Program-made: the position numbers and the translations under genes
Virus record (IMG/VR): IMGVR_UViG_3300023210_002086
Span: 1-20,176 of that record
DNA length: 20,176 bases
Origin: a virus
Strand: one strand, 5' to 3'
The notes under the pieces: model-generated
Database searches by the model: none
What the model saw: the letters and a program-made list of their open reading frames with translations, nothing else
Told to the model about the DNA's origin: nothing
Shown here: positions 1 through 5,021 of the stretch, in pieces
Position numbering within the stretch: the stretch's first letter is position 1
Layout: every line of letters begins with the position of its first letter

Positions 1-127
1 AACCAGTGTGATTTACCATGTCTGTATCCGAGCTTTCTGTCAACATCACGCCAAAATCGTAATTGATGGTCTCCAGTAAACTGGAATTTGAGGTTAACGA
101 CCTCTAATTCATCTGGTGGTAGTAGAG
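1..127. repeat. Left copy of 127-bp terminal direct repeat (circular overlap)
   Basis: Bases 1-127 are identical to bases 20050-20176. An exact terminal repeat of 127 bp equals a common maximum assembly k-mer, so it most likely marks a circular contig rather than a biological terminal repeat. The repeat lies inside a coding sequence that reads continuously when the ends are joined, which supports a 20,049-bp circle. A true short terminal repeat cannot be excluded from sequence alone. Confidence 0.95.
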
Positions 128-188
128 ATTTAAGGATGTCTGATAACTCGTTTATTTCAACCGTTTCTGGTGTTCTGTCGAATTCCAT
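1..188 (-). CDS. Sigma region 4-like small protein, copy B (5' part; gene crosses the circular junction)
   Basis: The start codon is ATG at 188-186, preceded by a strong SD (GAGGAGAAAGGAG). The reading frame stays open to base 1 and continues, after circularisation, to a TGA at 19989-19991, giving 82 aa that begin MEFDRTPETVEINEL. The second half (LPPDELEVVNLKF, then FWRDVDRKLGYRHGKSHWLW and a basic tail) has the layout of sigma-70 region 4: a short helix, a helix-turn-helix and a trailing basic helix. It is about 55% identical by hand alignment to the protein at 519-815. It follows the HNH gene at 209-538 by 20 bases and precedes the small-terminase candidate, so one transcript is likely. 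A role in late transcription or in DNA recognition for the adjacent nuclease is inference; it could also be a generic phage DNA-binding protein. Confidence 0.8.
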   Translation of the reverse strand, partial: MEFDRTPETVEINELSDILKSLLPPDELEVVNLKFQFTGDHQLRFWRDVDRKLGYRHGKSHW

Positions 189-208
189 TAGTCTCCTTTC
201 TCCTCAAT

Positions 209-538
209 TTATCCTTCCTTCATTAGTTTAGTGTATTCTTTTTCATAATTCCACTTTTTTTTCTTTTCATATTTGAAATTCTGAGCGAGATGCCATTCCT
301 GAGGAAGGTTATCCTTCATCCATTCTGAGGACCATATGGGGTTACCGTGAAATGACTCATACCCAAATTTGTGGTGACTTGGACACAACAGCACCAAAAA
401 TTGGAAGGGAGCGTATTTCTCACCTAAGATATGATGACAGTCAAGCTTACCCTCTGCACCACATACAGCACATGTCTTATATTTCAATCTGCATATATCC
501 TTGGCGAGTTTCATTACTTTAGCTCTGGTGTATTTCAT
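209..538 (-). CDS. Small HNH endonuclease, copy B
   Basis: A 109-aa protein with the HNH/zinc-ribbon pattern: C23-x2-C26, then DCHH (H35, H36), then LCPSHHKFG (C52, H55, H56). These fit one zinc-binding site plus the beta-beta-alpha metal nuclease core. The start at 538 was preferred over the ATG one codon upstream because it lies 6 nt after AGGAG and matches the paralogue at 817-1143. It overlaps the end of the upstream sigma-4-like gene by 20 bp, so translation is probably coupled. It is about 84% identical to the copy at 817-1143, mainly differing in the region after residue 75. Small HNH proteins next to terminase genes help cleave packaging ends in HK97-like phages; that role is plausible here. 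A free-standing homing nuclease is the alternative. Confidence 0.88.
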   Translation of the reverse strand: MKYTRAKVMKLAKDICRLKYKTCAVCGAEGKLDCHHILGEKYAPFQFLVLLCPSHHKFGYESFHGNPIWSSEWMKDNLPQEWHLAQNFKYEKKKKWNYEKEYTKLMKEG

Positions 539-815
539 CATCTTCTCCTAATATTCTGAGTGTTGACTTAAGTAGTTCCTCAAAGTCTGCGAGGTTAATC
601 TTAAGTTGCTCATTAGCATTATGCCATAACATGTTCGATTTGCCATACCTAAAGCCCATATGTCTGTCCAAATCACGCCAAAAATTGAAATGATGGTCTC
701 CTGTGAAAGCCCATTTAAGTTCACATATCTCACGCTGCTCTGGTGTGAGTAGGTTCAAGAGAATGCTGCTCAACTCCTCATTCTCAAGCGTCTCTGGTGT
801 TCTGTCATATTCCAT
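519..815 (-). CDS. Sigma region 4-like small protein, copy A
   Basis: A 98-aa protein starting MEYDRTPETLENEEL. The start sits one base after the stop of the HNH gene at 817-1143. Residues about 23-75 (LTPEQREICELKW, FWRDLDRHMGFRYGKS, LWHNANEQL) match the arrangement of sigma-70 region 4 helix-turn-helix domains. It is about 55% identical to copy B across the first 71 residues and has a longer acidic C-terminus (LGEDDEIHQS). There is no region 2 or region 3, so it cannot be a complete sigma factor. What is seen is a putative DNA-binding helix-turn-helix; promoter recognition or a DNA-specificity subunit for the HNH partner is inference. The gene's 3' end overlaps the start of HNH copy B. Confidence 0.85.
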   Translation of the reverse strand: MEYDRTPETLENEELSSILLNLLTPEQREICELKWAFTGDHHFNFWRDLDRHMGFRYGKSNMLWHNANEQLKINLADFEELLKSTLRILGEDDEIHQS

Positions 816-816
816 T

Positions 817-1143
817 TTATCCTTCCTTCATTAACTTAGTGTATTCCTTCTCATAATTCCATTTCTTTTTCTTATATTTAAAATTATTTATAATGTGCCA
901 ATCTAAGGGCATATTATCCTTAATCCACTCTGATGCCCATATAGGGTTACCGTGAAATGACTCAACCCCAAATTTGTGGTGACTTGGACACAAAAGCACC
1001 AAAAATTGGAAAGGTGAAAATCGCTCTCCTAGGATATGATGACAATCAAGCTTACCCTCTGCACCACACACGGCACATGTCTTATATTTAGCCTTGCACA
1101 TATCTTTGGCTAATTTCATTACTTTATTTCGGGTATATTTCAT
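817..1143 (-). CDS. Small HNH endonuclease, copy A
   Basis: A 108-aa protein with the same metal ligands as copy B: C23-x2-C26, DCHH with H35 and H36, and C52 followed by H55 and H56. Its ATG overlaps the stop of the replication-initiator gene (TAATG), so the two are likely translated together. It has one residue fewer than copy B in a lysine run near residue 92. The next gene downstream is the sigma-4-like protein at 519-815, making the repeat unit HNH then sigma-4-like. Zinc ribbon and HNH catalytic motifs are intact, so nuclease activity is expected. The biological target (packaging site, origin or foreign DNA) is unknown. Confidence 0.88.
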   Translation of the reverse strand: MKYTRNKVMKLAKDMCKAKYKTCAVCGAEGKLDCHHILGERFSPFQFLVLLCPSHHKFGVESFHGNPIWASEWIKDNMPLDWHIINNFKYKKKKWNYEKEYTKLMKEG

Positions 1144-2147
1144 TATGCCCTTTTCAAGATACTTAATGCATATTTAACTGGATATTTCTTAGTATAACTC
1201 TTCATAAGTGCTTCTTTTATAGCATCTTCCGACTTATCTGATAATTTCCTTAGCTCATTATGCCATTCCTTAATCTTATCTAAATCAACTGGCTTATGTT
1301 GGACTTTAACACCACTTATTTTATCTAATACTTTCTCATGGTCAATATATTTCTCCTTTAATTGCTTGGTCACAAATGCGATAGGGTTTAAGGCACCTGC
1401 ATAATTTGCATCTTTAAGTAATTTATTTTTAATTTCTATTCTTTTGACAGGGAGCTTAAGCGACCTGCAATTCTTCTCAATCTCTAGTAAATCTTTAATA
1501 TCATCTGGATGCATACCGTATAAAATTGAGTCTTCTAACCCACCATCATTTATAAATTGAGTTCCGCCATTTGCATGAGTGTGTAATCCATATTCCTCAA
1601 GATGTTGTATTTCTTCCTCTATAGAAACAAGCGTAGAAGCCTCTATCTCTACCAAGGCGACCTCTGCACCCTCTATCACCACGATAGGCTCTTCAGCGGC
1701 AACCTCCGGCGATTCTATCATCTCTACGTTGAGCTTCTTAGTCCATCGCTCAATCTTTCTTTTATCTGATAGCGATTTCTTTCCTTTAGATATTATGCCA
1801 AGACTTACCATGGCTCGTTGGATACCTGAAGGTCTTTTTTCTTTAGCCATTGATTTGATTGTTGCACGTATAGATGAAATAATCCAATTACCTAAATTCA
1901 ACTTATCTGGCTTTTGTACATTCTTAATATAGCCCCATTTACACAAAGTGGTTTTATCCACAATTATGTTATAATCAGAATTGATGTATCCATACTTAAT
2001 TAAATTATGGACATGTCTTTTTACTGTAGCTGTATCACAACCAGCTATCCTCTTAATTGAGTTCTGTGTCTTAGCACCATCTGAGATGAATGAGAAAAAC
2101 AACTTGTCGTTTGTACTACAATCTGTATCTAATTTGAATAAATTCAT
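1143..2147 (-). CDS. Candidate replication initiator (winged-helix N-terminus, DnaD-like C-terminus)
   Basis: A 334-aa protein. The ATG at 2147 follows the purine-rich stretch GACAGGGAA; an upstream TTG at 2195 would add a poly-Phe leader from a T-run and was rejected. Residues about 25-55 (IKRIAGCDTATVKRHVHNLI) look like a winged helix-turn-helix. A Glu/Val-rich linker lies at roughly 140-190. The C-terminus (AIKEALMKSYTKK, YALSILKRA) resembles the closing helix of DnaD-type primosome domains, a weak match. It sits beside five iterons and A/T-only tracts, the usual setting for an initiator acting at a nearby origin, as lambda O does. A 14-bp inverted repeat covers its start codon, suggesting autoregulation. 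Family assignment is inference; a transcription regulator is the main alternative. Confidence 0.65.
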   Translation of the reverse strand: MNLFKLDTDCSTNDKLFFSFISDGAKTQNSIKRIAGCDTATVKRHVHNLIKYGYINSDYNIIVDKTTLCKWGYIKNVQKPDKLNLGNWIISSIRATIKSMAKEKRPSGIQRAMVSLGIISKGKKSLSDKRKIERWTKKLNVEMIESPEVAAEEPIVVIEGAEVALVEIEASTLVSIEEEIQHLEEYGLHTHANGGTQFINDGGLEDSILYGMHPDDIKDLLEIEKNCRSLKLPVKRIEIKNKLLKDANYAGALNPIAFVTKQLKEKYIDHEKVLDKISGVKVQHKPVDLDKIKEWHNELRKLSDKSEDAIKEALMKSYTKKYPVKYALSILKRA

Positions 2148-2215
2148 TTCCCTGTCTTTTCCCTGTCCTGTAAAAAAAAAAAAAGTAAGCAACAAGAGAC
2201 CAAGACAGGGAAATG
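2145..2215 (-). promoter_or_regulatory. Perfect 14-bp inverted repeat over the initiator start codon
   Basis: CATTTCCCTGTCTT (2145-2158) and AAGACAGGGAAATG (2202-2215) are exact reverse complements separated by 43 bases. In the minus-strand mRNA the 3' arm contains the SD-like AGGG and the ATG of the initiator, so a hairpin would hide its start. A third copy of CAGGGAA (minus strand, 2159-2166) lies in the loop and could pair with the same 5' arm instead. The loop also holds 13 consecutive A (2172-2184, plus strand). The element could be an RNA switch, an operator bound by a dimeric initiator, or both. Confidence 0.65.
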
Positions 2216-2268
2216 TTTTAAATCTCCTGAAGCCTACAATCTATATAAGTAAGCTGTATGTGATTTTC

Positions 2269-2300
2269 TAAATAAAAATAAAATAAAAATAAAATATATT
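2269..2300. other. A/T-only tract, possible unwinding element
   Basis: Thirty-two consecutive A/T bases built from near-repeats of an 11-bp unit (AAATAAAAATA). Such tracts near iterons often melt first during initiation. It also lies upstream of the initiator gene and could be part of that promoter. Confidence 0.4.
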
Positions 2301-2324
2301 CTGAAGGAGCGTTGTTTGTGTCTC

Positions 2325-2344
2325 CGTCCCCGGAGGGGCTTGAG
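2325..2344 (+). repeat. 20-bp inverted repeat, left arm
   Basis: CGTCCCCGGAGGGGCTTGAG is the exact reverse complement of bases 2590-2609. Its core (CCCC-GGA-GGGG) can also fold on itself. The pair brackets 245 bp. It is GC-rich in an AT-rich setting. Confidence 0.85.
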
Positions 2345-2506
2345 GAGCACAACAACGTCTCTTTTATCTATCCAATTGCTCGCTTCGCTCACAATTGTCT
2401 TTGTAAGATATCATTCAGAACCATCCCCCCTTACAGTTATATATGCTGTGAGATACTTCAGATGGCGATTAATATAAGGTCTTACTTAGTTTAACTTATT
2501 TTTGGT

Positions 2507-2568
2507 GTTGCCGTTTTGCCGTTTTCTTCAGATTTAAAAACGAACCCGTTGCCGTTTGCCGTTGCTTC
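2507..2568 (+). repeat. Paired TGCCGTT repeats
   Basis: Two near-identical blocks, GTTGCCGTTTTGCCGTTTTC (2507-2526) and GTTGCCGTTTGCCGTTGCTTC-like sequence (from 2548), each hold two TGCCGTT heptamers. Four copies in 62 bp near the iterons suggest a protein-binding cluster, though no binder can be named. Confidence 0.55.
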
Positions 2569-2589
2569 TTTACGAAGGAGGGTGTGTGG

Positions 2590-2609
2590 CTCAAGCCCCT
2601 CCGGGGACG
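2590..2609 (-). repeat. 20-bp inverted repeat, right arm
   Basis: CTCAAGCCCCTCCGGGGACG is the reverse complement of bases 2325-2344 without mismatch. Both arms follow a GAAGGAG motif (2303-2309 and 2574-2580), so the flanks look partly like a direct repeat. No target-site duplication is visible. Confidence 0.85.
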
Positions 2610-2724
2610 CCCCACTCCTCTCCTTTAAAAAGATGTTCGCTTCTCTTTCTTTCTTTAAAGACTTTAGATGCAATTAAAAGGTAGGTTAAATACTTATCTC
2701 GAAGGTACTTACAGACATCTCTAT

Positions 2725-2828
2725 ATGTCAAAACCTCCAACATTTGATGTCAAAACCTCCAACATTTGTATGTCAAAACCTCCTCGGTAAAACATGTCAA
2801 AACCTCCTCTTTTCACGTCAAAACCTCC
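2725..2828 (+). repeat. Five iterons, (A)TGTCAAAACCTCC
   Basis: Copies start at 2725, 2747, 2770, 2794 and 2815, each 14 bp. The first four are identical (ATGTCAAAACCTCC); the fifth begins ACGTC. Start-to-start spacings are 22, 23, 24 and 21 bp, about two helical turns, so all copies face the same side of the DNA. Copies 1 and 2 are followed by AACATTTG, copies 3 and 5 by TCGGTAnAAC. This is the layout of initiator-binding iterons. On the minus strand each of the first four contains TTGACA, so initiator binding could also block promoters. Confidence 0.85.
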
Positions 2829-2841
2829 TCGGTACAACGGA

Positions 2842-2869
2842 AAACTCCCCCCCCCTAAAACGGGAGTTT
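2842..2869. other. Hairpin with C-rich loop beside the iterons
   Basis: AAACTCCC (2842-2849) pairs perfectly with GGGAGTTT (2862-2869) around a C-rich 12-base loop. It sits 14 bp after the last iteron. It could be an origin hairpin or a weak terminator; no strong T-tract follows on either strand. Confidence 0.5.
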
Positions 2870-2903
2870 ATGACACTTATTTTATTTTATTCTTAACTTT
2901 TTT

Positions 2904-2931
2904 TTGACTTTGTGCCGATATATAATATATA
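2904..2931 (+). promoter_or_regulatory. Putative sigma-70 promoter of the plus-strand block
   Basis: TTGACT (2904-2909), a 16-bp spacer, then TATATA (2926-2931). A TATAAT (2921-2926) also occurs but only 11 bp after TTGACT. The start codon at 2941 is so close that the mRNA leader would be nearly absent. Confidence 0.4.
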
Positions 2932-2940
2932 GAAGAAATT

Positions 2941-3414
2941 ATGAAAATATGTAAGAAATGTAAAGAAGAGAAAGAGTTATATGAATATGGTAAAATAAGA
3001 AAAAATAAGGATGGTCGTAATAATTTATGTCTTGTTTGTGCAGGTGAGCATAGAGATAAACTACATAATGAGCACCCAGAAAAAAGGCTAGTATCAAACA
3101 TTCAGAATTATGCCAGACAGCTTAATATGATAGATAAACCTATCAAGTGTTCTATATGTGACTATCAGCCAGACAATATTGGTCAGATATGGGCATATAC
3201 ACCAGACTATAATAAACCTTTAGATATTATATGGTGCTGTCGAAAATGCCACAAATTACAAACCAGACTAGAAATTGAAATTGATATCTCACGTCTAAAT
3301 GTTTTAGCTGGATGGATGGGATATGATTGTATTCAAAAGTTTAAGCATAATTCGAAGAGAAGAGTTCTAGAAGAACAGCTAAAAGAAAATTATCCAAATC
3401 TTATTTTAGCGTAA
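2941..3414 (+). CDS. Zinc-ribbon protein with degenerate HNH-like core
   Basis: A 157-aa protein. An N-terminal zinc ribbon uses C4-x2-C7 and C30-x2-C33 with DGRNNLC, as in many phage HNH and endonuclease VII-like proteins. A second metal site is C70-x2-C73 with C100-x2-C103-H104. The stretch PDYNKPLDIIWCCRKCH matches the phage HNH signature DY-x-KPL...W-C-x2-CH. However, the one or two histidines usual just before DY are replaced by Y86 and T87, so catalysis is doubtful. The start is supported only by a weak GAAG upstream. It is the first gene of the plus-strand block and its 3' end overlaps the 46-aa minus-strand ORF by 14 bp. It may be DNA-binding only. Confidence 0.75.
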   Translation: MKICKKCKEEKELYEYGKIRKNKDGRNNLCLVCAGEHRDKLHNEHPEKRLVSNIQNYARQLNMIDKPIKCSICDYQPDNIGQIWAYTPDYNKPLDIIWCCRKCHKLQTRLEIEIDISRLNVLAGWMGYDCIQKFKHNSKRRVLEEQLKENYPNLILA

Positions 3415-3541
3415 TCTTAGCTTGTTCATTGAGTTTTTCAATGATTTCTAATTGTTCCAGAGCTATCTTATACTCATCCGCCGTCATTGATTCCAGCATT
3501 TTGTCAAGGGCTTTTATTATTTTTTTATCTTGTTTGTTCAT
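3401..3541 (-). CDS. 46-aa hypothetical protein, helical
   Basis: The ATG at 3541 opens a 46-codon frame ending TAA at 3401-3403. The product (MNKQDKKIIKALDKML, then ESMTADEYKIALEQLEIIEK) is charged and has the spacing of amphipathic helices, so it looks like real protein rather than a chance frame. AAGG lies one base before the ATG, too close for a good SD, and a TATATA sits just upstream on the minus strand. It converges with and slightly overlaps the zinc-ribbon gene. Function unknown. Confidence 0.45.
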   Translation of the reverse strand: MNKQDKKIIKALDKMLESMTADEYKIALEQLEIIEKLNEQAKITLK

Positions 3542-3668
3542 ACCTTATATATAGTCCCGAAAAATATTTTGAAAAATCTTATTTTTTTCTGGAAAATTGA
3601 TGGTAGAAGTACTATCATACTAGTGGAAGGCAATAATGCCGACCCAATTATCTTGAAAGGATAATAAG

Positions 3669-3887
3669 ATGAGCAAAGCAATTGAAGCAGCAGTAGACGA
3701 TGGATTCATAATCATAAGACATATGGCAGTAGAGCTTATTGAGCTACTGGATGTATTAGTTCACACAGATGCACCAGCCCCAGAATATAAGGATGACGTG
3801 ATAGTTCTTGGTGATACTATAGCAAATGCTAGTACTACAATCAAGGCTACAATAGAATCAATGCATGGTAAGGGAGACATTGGTTGA
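3669..3887 (+). CDS. 72-aa hypothetical protein
   Basis: MSKAIEAAVDDGFIIIRHM begins 8 bases after AAGGA, a good SD. The product is acidic and mostly helical, with a hydrophobic stretch at residues about 19-31 (MAVELIELLDVLV) too short and charged for a clear membrane span. No family is recognised. A short imperfect inverted repeat upstream (GATGGTA / TACTATC, 3599-3616) could be an operator. The gene is followed at once by a set of pairing elements (3882-3932) and then by the 25-aa membrane peptide. A regulatory or anti-host role would fit a small early phage gene but is not shown. Confidence 0.7.
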   Translation: MSKAIEAAVDDGFIIIRHMAVELIELLDVLVHTDAPAPEYKDDVIVLGDTIANASTTIKATIESMHGKGDIG

Positions 3888-3940
3888 GGGCTTTCATCCT
3901 TTCAACCTCAACCGGGGGGTTAGAAAGCCCCCAAACTTTT
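3882..3940 (+). terminator. Terminator-like element with competing stems
   Basis: GGGGG (3915-3919) can pair with CCCCC (3928-3932), followed by AAACTTTT, a plausible intrinsic terminator. Two other exact stems compete with it: GGTTGAG (3882-3888) with CTCAACC (3907-3913), and GGGCTTTC (3888-3895) with GAAAGCCC (3923-3930). The stems interleave, so a pseudoknot or an attenuator-type switch before the 25-aa ORF is possible. Confidence 0.45.
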
Positions 3941-3953
3941 TAGGAGAACAAAA

Positions 3954-4031
3954 ATGATAGGAGCTTACTTAGTTATAGCAGTACCAACAATGATAGTAGT
4001 TGCATTCTTACTATCATGTTGGCAAAGATAG
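3954..4031 (+). CDS. 25-aa single-pass membrane peptide
   Basis: ATG at 3954 follows AGGAG by about 7 bases, a strong SD, and ends TAG at 4029-4031. The product, MIGAYLVIAVPTMIVVAFLL then SCWQR, is one hydrophobic segment with a short basic tail, suited to the inner membrane. It is far too short for most gene finders. No endolysin or clear holin is seen elsewhere, so a lysis-related role is possible; membrane regulators or host-modifying peptides are alternatives. It lies between the 72-aa gene and the convergent terminator. Confidence 0.6.
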   Translation: MIGAYLVIAVPTMIVVAFLLSCWQR

Positions 4032-4071
4032 AGTTTTCTTGCGTATAGCTCGTTGCTATACATTCATAATA

Positions 4072-4106
4072 AAGAAGCCCCTGCTTGGTTTACGCAGGGG
4101 CTTCTT
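4072..4106. terminator. Bidirectional intrinsic terminator between convergent operons
   Basis: AAGAAGCCCCTGC (4072-4084) pairs perfectly with GCAGGGGCTTCTT (4094-4106), a 13-bp stem with a 9-base loop. A-rich bases precede and T-rich bases follow, so it can end transcription in both directions: the plus-strand block and the long minus-strand structural operon. A second 7-bp hairpin, GTATAGC/GCTATAC, lies at 4043-4061. Confidence 0.85.
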
Positions 4107-4112
4107 CTTTAC

Positions 4113-4700
4113 CTACTTCATATCTTTTATAATTTTTTTAGTCTCGTTATCCTGTTCATGTCCTAGAGCATTCTTAATCGTCTCTTCAGCACCCTGAAGT
4201 TTGGCGATGGCTCTATCCACCCCTTTAACCGTTTGCTTCAAAGCTACTTCTTTTTTCTTTAATCTAACTTTGAAATAACTATCCCAGACCCAGTATACTG
4301 CCCCTGCCAATCCTAAGCCTGCGGCAATCAACATTATCCAAGGGTAGTGGGCTAAGGCTATCAGAGCTACACCAGCGCCGACTAGTGCTGCACCAATATA
4401 GTATCGTTTAAGCCAGATAGCACCGACTACACCTGCGATGATACACAATGCACCAAAGTAATACAAAGCATATATTCCAGTGTTCTCGCTTTCAGTATAA
4501 GTAGTGGAGCCTACAGAGGTGGTATCTGTTCCGAGGGAGCTTTCAGAAAAGATTGGAGCACGGATGGAGGCACCCCCCACCCCGTAAGCTATGGCTTTCT
4601 TTGTGACAGTTCTCTTACCATCACTAATTGTGTCTTCATTCTTGTACCAACTGCAACCACACATCGTCATCATCGCAACTAATAATAGTAACTTTTTCAT
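4113..4700 (-). CDS. Putative lipoprotein with three membrane segments
   Basis: A 195-aa protein with a strong SD (AAGGAGAGCGA). The N-terminus MKKLLLLVAMMTMCGC is a lipoprotein-type signal; C16 after MCG is the likely lipidated residue, although position -3 (M) is unusual. Ser at +2 would favour the outer membrane in a Gram-negative cell. After a Ser/Thr-rich stretch there are three hydrophobic segments at about 74-96, 100-117 and 119-138, then a Lys-rich helical tail (141-195) likely to form a coiled coil. It is the last gene of the structural operon, where many phages carry lysis or host-envelope genes. It could be a spanin-like or exclusion protein; combining a lipid anchor with three spans is odd, and the function is unknown. 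Confidence 0.75.
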   Translation of the reverse strand: MKKLLLLVAMMTMCGCSWYKNEDTISDGKRTVTKKAIAYGVGGASIRAPIFSESSLGTDTTSVGSTTYTESENTGIYALYYFGALCIIAGVVGAIWLKRYYIGAALVGAGVALIALAHYPWIMLIAAGLGLAGAVYWVWDSYFKVRLKKKEVALKQTVKGVDRAIAKLQGAEETIKNALGHEQDNETKKIIKDMK

Positions 4701-4709
4701 TCGCTCTCC

Positions 4710-5021
4710 TTAATGTTTTAAATTTGGGCAGTGACCCTTCTCAACGCAGCCAGCACAATCGTCAGGATAGAACCTGCGAATTTCTAAGCAGCTTTCCTCT
4801 TCCAGCATACCAACAAGGCTGCGTAATTTATCATATGCATTACACATGTCTTTAACTTTGGTGTGAGTCTCTTCTACATGTTTAATGACCTCTCGTGTGG
4901 CTGGTGTATCATCATGCTCCTGAGTGGCTAATAAATGTAATACGGTTAAATGGTGACACCACATCATTAGGGTCTCTCTCATAACCGGAACTGTCATCGC
5001 TAATTTTTTTGTAGGATTCAT
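4710..5021 (-). CDS. 103-aa hypothetical protein with C-terminal Cys cluster
   Basis: Start chosen at 5021, where ATG overlaps the stop of the upstream gene (TAATG); the longer frame to 5087 would run inside that gene. The middle is helical and His-rich (WCHHLTVLHLLATQEH). The C-terminus DCAGCVEKGHCPNLKH has three Cys and two His in 16 residues, preceded by another Cys (SCLEIRRF), a pattern fit for one metal ion. No family is recognised. Position between a distal tail gene and the lipoprotein gene does not settle whether it is structural. Confidence 0.7.
   Translation of the reverse strand: MNPTKKLAMTVPVMRETLMMWCHHLTVLHLLATQEHDDTPATREVIKHVEETHTKVKDMCNAYDKLRSLVGMLEEESCLEIRRFYPDDCAGCVEKGHCPNLKH

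Larger units (their letters stand above)
2148..2940. other. Origin-like non-coding region
   Basis: This 793-bp stretch between the divergent initiator gene and the plus-strand block has no convincing gene. It holds, in order: the initiator leader with its inverted repeat, an A/T-only tract (2269-2300), a 20-bp inverted-repeat arm, TGCCGTT repeats, the second arm, five iterons, an 8-bp-stem hairpin with a C-run loop (2842-2869), and a T-rich promoter-like stretch. Iterons, easily melted AT tracts and an adjacent initiator gene are the standard makeup of a theta-type origin. Function is inferred from this makeup. Confidence 0.6.

Noticed and set aside
1-127. Biological terminal repeat, as in T7-like phages
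   Set aside because: The length equals a usual assembly k-mer and it lies within a coding frame, so an assembly overlap is simpler.
2148-2195. Longer form of the initiator gene from a TTG at 2195
   Set aside because: It would add a Phe run encoded by the T-tract and lacks an SD; the ATG at 2147 has a purine-rich SD-like stretch and a normal protein start.
2325-2609. Insertion sequence or MITE bounded by the 20-bp inverted repeat
   Set aside because: No transposase and no target-site duplication; kept only as an inverted repeat with an open meaning.
2312-2673. Two 60-aa frames (2312-2494 plus, 2491-2673 minus) in the origin region
   Set aside because: Both lie across the 20-bp inverted repeat and the TGCCGTT repeats, lack good SDs, and their compositions look like chance frames.
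2725-2828. CRISPR-like array
   Set aside because: Repeats are only 14 bp with 7-10-bp gaps and no cas genes; the spacing fits iterons.
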